NCBI GenBank assembly: GCA_964552955.1
Contig: CAZKIU010000016.1
Location: forward strand, 1 to 64,000
Reading direction: 5' to 3'
Length of the DNA: 64,000 nt
Source of the DNA: UBA1413 sp964552955
Lineage (GTDB): Bacteria; Bacteroidota; Bacteroidia; Bacteroidales; Prolixibacteraceae
Within the stretch, counting starts at the first letter, position 1, and each line of letters starts with the position of its first letter. This document shows positions 59,190-64,000 of this stretch, one piece after another. Below the pieces are notes generated by a model. That model was not told where the DNA came from. It was given only the letters and a program-made list of their open reading frames with translations, and did no database searches. A program made the position numbers and the translations under genes.

Positions 59190-60665
59190 TCAATAGGTGC
59201 ATTTTGAGATCCGTTCGAAGGCCAGGTTAGCTGAAATAATCGCCATGGGGAGGCCGGCACCCGGAATGGTAGAAGCCCCGGCGTAGAAGAGGTTTTTGAA
59301 CTCCTCGTCGAAATTCCTGGGACGGAAGGCACCTATCTGCATGATCTTATGCGACAGTCCGAGTCCGCTACCGCGGTGAAGGTTGAATTGCTCCTTCCAT
59401 TCCAGAGGGGTGTAGATGGTCTTGGTGACGATATCGGCGGTGATATCCTGGCCGATCCGTTTTCCAAAATCGGTGATGATGCTCATGGCAATCTCCTCAC
59501 GATCCGACCAGTCGGGTTTGTAGCGCAAGTCGGGAACCGGGCATACGAAGAAAAGGCTTTCGCACCCCTCTGGGGCACAACGGTCGTTGTATTTGGAGAT
59601 GACGTTGACGTAGTAGTAGGGTTTCTGGAGGGTATCGGGATTGACACGAACATCGCGGGCGTACGCTTCGAAGTTATCGCCCAGGAAGTAGTTGTGATGG
59701 TTGACATGGGGGAGCTTCCCGCGGATCCCCACATAGATGGTCATGTAGCCCATGGTCCACTCCATCCGGTCCAGTTTTTCAGGAGAGAAGGCCTTGCGGT
59801 TCAGAACACTCCCCCTGAAGACGGCCGCATCGGCGTTGGCCAGGAAGAGGTCGGCCTTCCATTCCTTGCCGTTCCGGTCGGTGAAAGCCTCCAGCCGGCC
59901 GTTGGCGCCCCTGAAGCCGGTGATCTCGGTGTTGCAGGTGATTTTTACCCCAGCCTTGTCGAGTTCGCGCACCACTCCCTCCACAATGCCGTACATCCCT
60001 CCTTCGACATTGTAATAGCCATCGTGCATGAATTCGGTATAGGAAAGAAGGGTATAGACAGCGCTGGTGTCAAAAGGGGTTCTGCCCAGAAAAAAGGCCA
60101 CCAGGGAGACCATTCTGCGGGCTTCGGCCGACTGAAAATAACGGTTGACCTGCTGGTTGAATTTACGGAAAAGAATGGGCAGGTGGACCGGGTTGACCCG
60201 CATGAGCGCCAGTCCGAAATCAAAAAGAGAATCGAAGTTCTGCTTAATGACAATATCGACGGTATCGTGGAAGATCCTCCGGCATTTATCGAGGTAACGC
60301 TTCATTTTCTCCCCGAAATCGGGTTCCACGCCTTCAAACTGGGCTGCCAGACGGTCAATATCCTTATAAAGGTACCAGGTCTTGGTACTATTGCTGAAGT
60401 TGACCGTATAGAGGGGGTCAAGTTCGACGTATCTAAAAGGCAGGTCAATGCCGCAATAGTCGGCAAATTGTTTGAATTCGTAGGACATGCTGAAGAAGCT
60501 CGGGCCGGTATCAAAGATGAACCCCTCCTTTTTAAGCTGGTTCAGTCTGCCCCCGGGCTGGCTGTTCTTCTCTACGATTTCGACGCTATAGCCGCTTTTG
60601 GCTAGCCGCAGGGCAGCCGCCAACCCGGCCAGTCCGGCCCCCACTACCAGTATGTGCTTTCCCAT
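59190..60665 (-). CDS. crtI: CrtI/CrtD-type carotenoid desaturase
   Basis: This 491-residue FAD-dependent desaturase introduces double bonds into phytoene or later carotenes at the inner membrane. The N-terminal dinucleotide motif HILVVGAGLAGLAAALRLA (residues 4-22), the GGRLNQL segment, FDTGPSFFSM and the C-terminal LFYAGASTIPGAGLPMAIIS (about 463-482) are typical of bacterial CrtI. Together with the CruF-, CruD- and CruC-like genes upstream, it may be phytoene desaturase or a CrtD-like 3,4-desaturase; the sequence alone does not decide. A -7 box and a palindrome lie in its 266-bp upstream region. Confidence 0.85.
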   Translation of the reverse strand: MGKHILVVGAGLAGLAAALRLAKSGYSVEIVEKNSQPGGRLNQLKKEGFIFDTGPSFFSMSYEFKQFADYCGIDLPFRYVELDPLYTVNFSNSTKTWYLYKDIDRLAAQFEGVEPDFGEKMKRYLDKCRRIFHDTVDIVIKQNFDSLFDFGLALMRVNPVHLPILFRKFNQQVNRYFQSAEARRMVSLVAFFLGRTPFDTSAVYTLLSYTEFMHDGYYNVEGGMYGIVEGVVRELDKAGVKITCNTEITGFRGANGRLEAFTDRNGKEWKADLFLANADAAVFRGSVLNRKAFSPEKLDRMEWTMGYMTIYVGIRGKLPHVNHHNYFLGDNFEAYARDVRVNPDTLQKPYYYVNVISKYNDRCAPEGCESLFFVCPVPDLRYKPDWSDREEIAMSIITDFGKRIGQDITADIVTKTIYTPLEWKEQFNLHRGSGLGLSHKIMQIGAFRPRNFDEEFKNLFYAGASTIPGAGLPMAIISANLAFERISKCTY

Positions 60666-60768
60666 TCCGTGATGTTGATTTAATTGGTCTTTGACAGGTT
60701 AAGGATTCTGATCCTGATACATGCACAGGACGCTGAGCCATCCCCTGGAAATTCCCCGCAATGGGACC

Positions 60769-60780
60769 CCGGTTAACCGG
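60769..60780. promoter_or_regulatory. 12-bp perfect palindrome CCGGTTAACCGG in the crtI leader
   Basis: The palindrome lies 12 bp downstream of the -7 box at 60793-60800, near the predicted transcript start, about 105 bp before the crtI start codon. This is a good place for an operator. The binding protein is unknown and no regulator gene is adjacent. Confidence 0.35.
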
Positions 60781-60792
60781 CTCACAGCTATT

Positions 60793-60800
60793 CAAAGGTA
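60793..60800 (-). promoter_or_regulatory. Bacteroidota-type -7 box upstream of crtI
   Basis: The minus strand reads TACCTTTG, an exact TAnnTTTG match, with a leader of about 120 nt to the crtI start. It suggests that crtI can be transcribed separately from the cru genes. Confidence 0.45.
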
Positions 60801-60931
60801 AAAAAGTAATGGATATCCCTGAAGTTTTACCATCCGAAAAATGGCCCCTCCCCATGCGAGCCGTTCTTCAGAAGAAAACCAGCAGTCCGGGCCGGTTGAC
60901 AGGATCGTTATTTATGACGGGCAGGTTCTGG

Positions 60932-61681
60932 TTAATGGGTCATTTTTTTGGTGATCGCGGGGCATATTCCATCTCTCACCCAGGTGAACCCGGGTTCTTT
61001 GGAAAGGATCAGTTCGCAGGTGCGTTTGGCTTCAGGCAGGTCGCCCAGGGCTTCACAAGTCTGGACGATCAGGGTGAGCAGGCTGAGGTAATTCCAGTTG
61101 CCTTGTGTGAGCCGGCTTTCTTTCTCCATCAGTTGACGGGCCTTTATAAGGTAGCTCAGGGCTTCCTTTTTGGATCCCCCGAAGGCCGGTGGCATATAAA
61201 ACTGGATGTTGGCTTTCTGGAGCAGCGCGAACCAGTTGGCGGCATCGCTGTTGACGGCCTGGTTGGCGGCTCTGAGGCTTTTAAGTCCATTGAAAGGGGC
61301 CGAGGAGGGATTCAGTCCGATCCTGAATCCATAAAAAGCTGCCCTGTAGGCATGGGTCATCGAGGGGCGGTAGCGGGCTTTTTCCAGAATCTCAACATTC
61401 TTCTCGGCCAGGGTAAGCAGCCGCGATGCGGCGACCTTATCCCCTTTGCCAATGACATACCCTATATAGCCATATTGGTAGTTGACGAGTTCAAGCAGGC
61501 GTGAATGGTCCTCTTTGCCAGCCTCCTCCATTCGATCTATGACGCCTTTCCACTCTTCCATGTGGCCCGTCACATAGGCCTTGTAGATCACTTCCCGGGG
61601 GGTGGTGGAGGCAAAACTTACATCCGTCAGGGCAGGCCAAACCATCATCATCACCACTAAAAGCCGGCAAGCTCTCCTCAC
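60932..61681 (-). CDS. Exported TPR-like protein of the carotenoid cluster
   Basis: The protein is 249 residues from GTG 61681, which overlaps the CruC-like stop as GTGA. An in-frame ATG at 61702 would add 7 residues. I prefer the GTG because the two upstream joints in this operon are 4-nt overlaps too. A signal peptide (RRACRLLVVMMMVWPALTDVSFAS) precedes helical repeats. ANIQFYMPPAFGGSKKEALSYL (about 160-180) and a late GDLPEAKRTCELILSKEPG repeat are notable. Similar proteins occur in Bacteroidota carotenoid or pigment clusters as far as I recall. Function is unknown; a periplasmic scaffold is a guess. Confidence 0.78.
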   Translation of the reverse strand: MRRACRLLVVMMMVWPALTDVSFASTTPREVIYKAYVTGHMEEWKGVIDRMEEAGKEDHSRLLELVNYQYGYIGYVIGKGDKVAASRLLTLAEKNVEILEKARYRPSMTHAYRAAFYGFRIGLNPSSAPFNGLKSLRAANQAVNSDAANWFALLQKANIQFYMPPAFGGSKKEALSYLIKARQLMEKESRLTQGNWNYLSLLTLIVQTCEALGDLPEAKRTCELILSKEPGFTWVRDGICPAITKKMTH

Positions 61682-62991
61682 GCTACATTTCTTCCTTTCC
61701 ATTCGAATCCCCGGTTGATTCTGTTTCTAACCGCCTTAAAAATAAACATTACCAGCGATATCTGGTGGAGAGGGAGGAGTCCCAGGTGCAAAAGAACATT
61801 CTGGCGGCTGGCCAGGGCCACCAACACTCTGGTCGACAGAACAAAAACGAGCCAGAGCATGGCCGGAAGGAGGGGTAACATCCCTGGTGGAAGCTGGAAC
61901 ATCCCTGATGGAAGGGTATCAGCCAGCAGGGCATTCAGCCTATCCGGGGCCAGGAGAAGAGGGAGGAATCCCAGGGTGGTCATCATCAAGTAAATCAGAG
62001 CCAACAGGAAGGAGTTTCCGAAGAAAGCAGTAACGCTGCGTGAGAAGCCGCGGACGGCCTCGCCAAAGCCATGGTACATGCGGCAACTGATCCGTTGGTC
62101 GCCCAGGAGGCAGGCCACCTTTTTTTTCTCTTTTTTCATCCAGCGGGCCATAGCGATATCTTCGACACGGATCTTCCGGAGGTGGTGGTGAGGGTGCATC
62201 TCCCGGTAGACGGGAGCCCTGAAAAACATGAACTGGCCATTGGCAGCGGCCAGGGAGGGCCGGGAGGAACGCAGGACCAATGGCAGCGGGAGCAGGGAGA
62301 CCAGGATATCATTCATCACCGGAACCGTGCATCGCTCCCCGAAGCTTTCCATGATCTGGAGGGGGAAGATGGTCATCAGGTCGATGTGGTACCGGCGTGA
62401 GGCGGCCACCGCATTGCCGATGAGGGTTCCGGAGATGCGGACGTCGGCATCGAGAAAAAGAAAATAATCACCCTGGGCAGCGGCCCCCAGGGAATGGCAC
62501 CCGTAATTTTTGCCGGTCCACCCGTTGGGAAGGCCACTCGAACGGATCAGCCTGATGCGTTGGTCGCTAAGGGCGGCTCTTTCAATGATGGCGGCTGTTT
62601 CATCTTCCGACTGGTCGTCAAACACCAGGATTTCGAGGTGGGTCCAGGGCTGCCGGGAGAGGTCCTCCAGCAGAGCACCGATATGGGCCGCTTCATTGCG
62701 TGCGGGAATCAGCACCGATACCAGAGGTTGGTCGCCGGGGATAAGACGGGGCAGCCAGGGGCGTGACAACAGGTTAACCAGGGCCACCAGGCACTGCACC
62801 AGAGCCAGCACCAGAGCGCCGGCCCCAATACCCGTCAGCACCAGATCAGCCCCTATACCCGTCAGCACCAGCTTTGCTCCCATACCCGTCAGCACTATAA
62901 CGCCAGCCCCCATTATCGTCAGCACCAGATCATCGCTTCCCGGCCCATGACCAGCCATCCACAAAAAGAGCAACAGGGACCCTGCTTTCAT
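61678..62991 (-). CDS. cruC: GT2 glycosyltransferase, CruC-like carotenoid glycosyltransferase
   Basis: The protein is 437 residues from ATG 62991, which overlaps the CruD-like stop as ATGA and is preceded by GGAGGGAGGG. An ATG at 63024 is in frame but less likely. A hydrophobic N-terminus (residues about 20-62) is built from a repeated LVLTGIGA unit. The GT-A core follows: VSVLIPARNEAAHIGALLED, LVFDDQSEDETAAII and YFLFLDADVRIS (DxD). Several C-terminal membrane helices complete it. The topology and neighbours fit CruC, which glucosylates the carotenoid hydroxyl made by CruF. The name is inferred from context; the GT2 call is firm. Confidence 0.8.
   Translation of the reverse strand: MKAGSLLLFLWMAGHGPGSDDLVLTIMGAGVIVLTGMGAKLVLTGIGADLVLTGIGAGALVLALVQCLVALVNLLSRPWLPRLIPGDQPLVSVLIPARNEAAHIGALLEDLSRQPWTHLEILVFDDQSEDETAAIIERAALSDQRIRLIRSSGLPNGWTGKNYGCHSLGAAAQGDYFLFLDADVRISGTLIGNAVAASRRYHIDLMTIFPLQIMESFGERCTVPVMNDILVSLLPLPLVLRSSRPSLAAANGQFMFFRAPVYREMHPHHHLRKIRVEDIAMARWMKKEKKKVACLLGDQRISCRMYHGFGEAVRGFSRSVTAFFGNSFLLALIYLMMTTLGFLPLLLAPDRLNALLADTLPSGMFQLPPGMLPLLPAMLWLVFVLSTRVLVALASRQNVLLHLGLLPLHQISLVMFIFKAVRNRINRGFEWKGRNVA
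62805..62932 (-). repeat. In-frame 27-30 nt repeat in the N-terminus of the CruC-like gene
   Basis: On the minus strand the motif CTGGTGCTGACGGGTAT recurs about every 27-30 nt, four times with variation, coding LVLTxxGA units of the first membrane segment. It is recent-looking (few differences between the middle units) and may vary in number between strains. Confidence 0.75.
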
Positions 62992-63608
62992 CCCTCCCTC
63001 CTTCCGGTCTGCATGCTCAGGCATTCCTTGTAAAAACGGGTGTAGGCTGCCTCCGGGGTTTCTCCGGAACCAGGCAGATACTCCCTGAGATAGATATAGA
63101 GTCCGGGTTTCACCTCAGAGAAGTAGTCGACCAGGGCAGCCATCATCACCACCTGGATGCTCTCCCCTGCCCTGCCGAGGAGTAACTCCAGCCCCTTTTC
63201 AAAGTGAAAGTCACTCACATAAAGCGACTCCAGCCGGCCCTGGGGGAAAAGCAATACCATATTCCGGGGGTCCTTCAGCAACTCCAGGGTATAATGAAGA
63301 CTTTCAAGCACTTCACGGCTTCCCTTCTTCACCGAATAGCCTCCCGTATATCTGAAAAAGGCGTATTTCCGGAGCTGTTCCTCCAGCATCATAAAATGAA
63401 ATCTGCGCCTGAAAAGACGGGTATTGACACAACTGGCCCAGAGTCCATCCCACCAACTGTTGTGGTTGGCAAGGAGCAGGATGGGCTTTCCGGCATCCTT
63501 GACTTCTCCCGATACGACAAAACGCGAAAAATGGCGGTTGACCTTCAGCATCACATAGTGCTCGAAGAAATTGTAGATGAGGATATTTTTCTTGTTTTTA
63601 AGCATCAT
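62988..63608 (-). CDS. cruD: PlsC-type acyltransferase, CruD-like
   Basis: This membrane-associated acyltransferase has 206 residues. The HX4D motif is in LLANHNSWWDGLW (His49, Asp54). The second block is FPQGRLESLY, in place of the usual FPEGTR. ATG 63608 overlaps the stop of the upstream CruF-like gene by 4 nt (ATGA). In Chlorobiota and Salinibacter, CruD adds a fatty acid to the sugar of carotenoid glucosides. The same gene set here makes that role likely. A lysophospholipid acyltransferase role cannot be excluded. Confidence 0.8.
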   Translation of the reverse strand: MMLKNKKNILIYNFFEHYVMLKVNRHFSRFVVSGEVKDAGKPILLLANHNSWWDGLWASCVNTRLFRRRFHFMMLEEQLRKYAFFRYTGGYSVKKGSREVLESLHYTLELLKDPRNMVLLFPQGRLESLYVSDFHFEKGLELLLGRAGESIQVVMMAALVDYFSEVKPGLYIYLREYLPGSGETPEAAYTRFYKECLSMQTGRREG

Positions 63609-64000
63609 TTCAGCCCATTAAAAAGGAGAACCAACAGAAGGAAGAAGAAAAACTGGCAGAGGAGAAGGGTGAGAGAGAGGGGATGACGGACAGGAATACG
63701 GAGGCGTTTCAGGAGGATCTGGAAAAAGAGGGCCAGGAGGAACCAGGCGAGGTAGTTCCGGAGGGGGACTGAGGCATCCTGCCACGACCACATATCGATG
63801 AGGGGGGCAGCCTGTTCGAGGACCAGGTCATAGGCCACCATGCCGGCCGCAGCCAGGGGGGGAGCCCAACCGCCTCTTATCCCGGAACGATGGATCAGGT
63901 CGGCAAAGAAAAGGGTAAGCATCAGCCAGTTGACGCCTATCATCAGGGGAGTACCGTGAATTTTCCATCCCAGTCCGGCCCCGTAGGTGTAAACCCCGAA
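63605..64000 (-). CDS. cruF: Carotenoid biosynthesis protein, CruF-like (DUF422), 5' end outside window
   Basis: The frame is open to the right edge (131 codons visible), so the N-terminus is missing. The visible part has membrane helices and the family-like phrases VYTYGAGLGWKIHGTPLMIGVNW near its start, AAGMVAYDLVLEQAAPL, and a DxW segment (IDMWSWQDASVPLRNYLAWF), which match the DUF422/CruF C-1',2'-hydratase pattern. CruF hydrates the carotenoid end to give the hydroxyl that CruC glycosylates. Its stop overlaps the cruD start by 4 nt. Confidence 0.82.
   Translation of the reverse strand, partial: FGVYTYGAGLGWKIHGTPLMIGVNWLMLTLFFADLIHRSGIRGGWAPPLAAAGMVAYDLVLEQAAPLIDMWSWQDASVPLRNYLAWFLLALFFQILLKRLRIPVRHPLSLTLLLCQFFFFLLLVLLFNGLK

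Noticed and set aside
59349..60605. 418-codon open frame opposite the carotenoid desaturase
   Set aside because: It is an antisense shadow of crtI, whose FAD motifs are intact.

Overview
The window is a 64 kb piece of a draft Bacteroidota genome, most like the Bacteroidales/Marinilabiliales branch. The signs are a SusC/SusD pair, a type IX secretion (T9SS) C-terminal signal on a glycosidase, the porG-uppS-bamA-skp-skp block, a fused gamma-alpha 2-oxoacid:ferredoxin oxidoreductase, several Bacteroidota-typical conserved families (DUF4301, DUF6807, DUF3109, DUF6089), and TAnnTTTG -7 promoter boxes upstream of many genes. No tRNA, rRNA, CRISPR array, phage gene or insertion sequence was seen. 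One run of 100 N lies inside susD, flanked by a 55-bp duplicated sequence. Removing the gap and one copy restores a single open frame, so the gap looks like a scaffolding artefact.

Layout. 1-6.3 kb (minus): pyrF, then a carbohydrate-type operon with a UroD-like methyltransferase, a DUF6807 protein and two Gfo/Idh/MocA oxidoreductases, the last cut by the left edge. 6.4-14.8 kb: housekeeping genes (DUF4126, prfA, purM, acyl-CoA ligase, VOC protein, DUF3109, gpmI, an acidic conserved protein). 15-31.5 kb: accessory and carbohydrate functions. These are a secreted GH44 enzyme, a GH53 endogalactanase lipoprotein with a stand-alone MetH-activation-domain protein, copA plus a CopZ-like chaperone, SusC/SusD, a sulfide:quinone oxidoreductase with a 53-residue companion, and a CotH-kinase lipoprotein. 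31.6-40.7 kb: alpha/beta hydrolase and pdxJ, divergent from CBS protein, nadK, porG, uppS, bamA and two Skp genes (outer-membrane biogenesis). 40.8-48.1 kb: GT3-type glycogen synthase, murI, lipid kinase, NahK-like sugar kinase with a nucleotidyltransferase, gamma carbonic anhydrase. 48.2-59.1 kb: korA-korB, a large receiver plus PPDK-type ATP-binding fusion, aroE, a TPR protein, DUF4301 and a radical SAM protein. 59.2-64 kb (minus): a carotenoid glycoside ester operon (CruF-, CruD- and CruC-like proteins, a TPR-like protein and a CrtI/CrtD-type desaturase), cut by the right edge.

The most unusual signal is in the spacers between convergent genes. Of six such junctions, five are built from degenerate repeats with a different unit and period at each place: 7 nt, 21 nt, 32 nt, and single duplications 71-72 nt apart. 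These repeats run into, or resemble, the 3' ends and stop codons of the flanking genes. Two further degenerate arrays lie between co-directional genes (glgA-murI, and upstream of the NahK-like gene). This looks like recurrent, independent expansion of gene-end sequence rather than one dispersed repeat family. Other points worth following are the receiver/ATP-grasp fusion that lacks a visible phosphohistidine domain, the Gly/Tyr-rich 8-residue repeat in the BamA barrel, and the small protein next to SQR.

All product names come from reading the translated sequence and recalling families. No database search was run.
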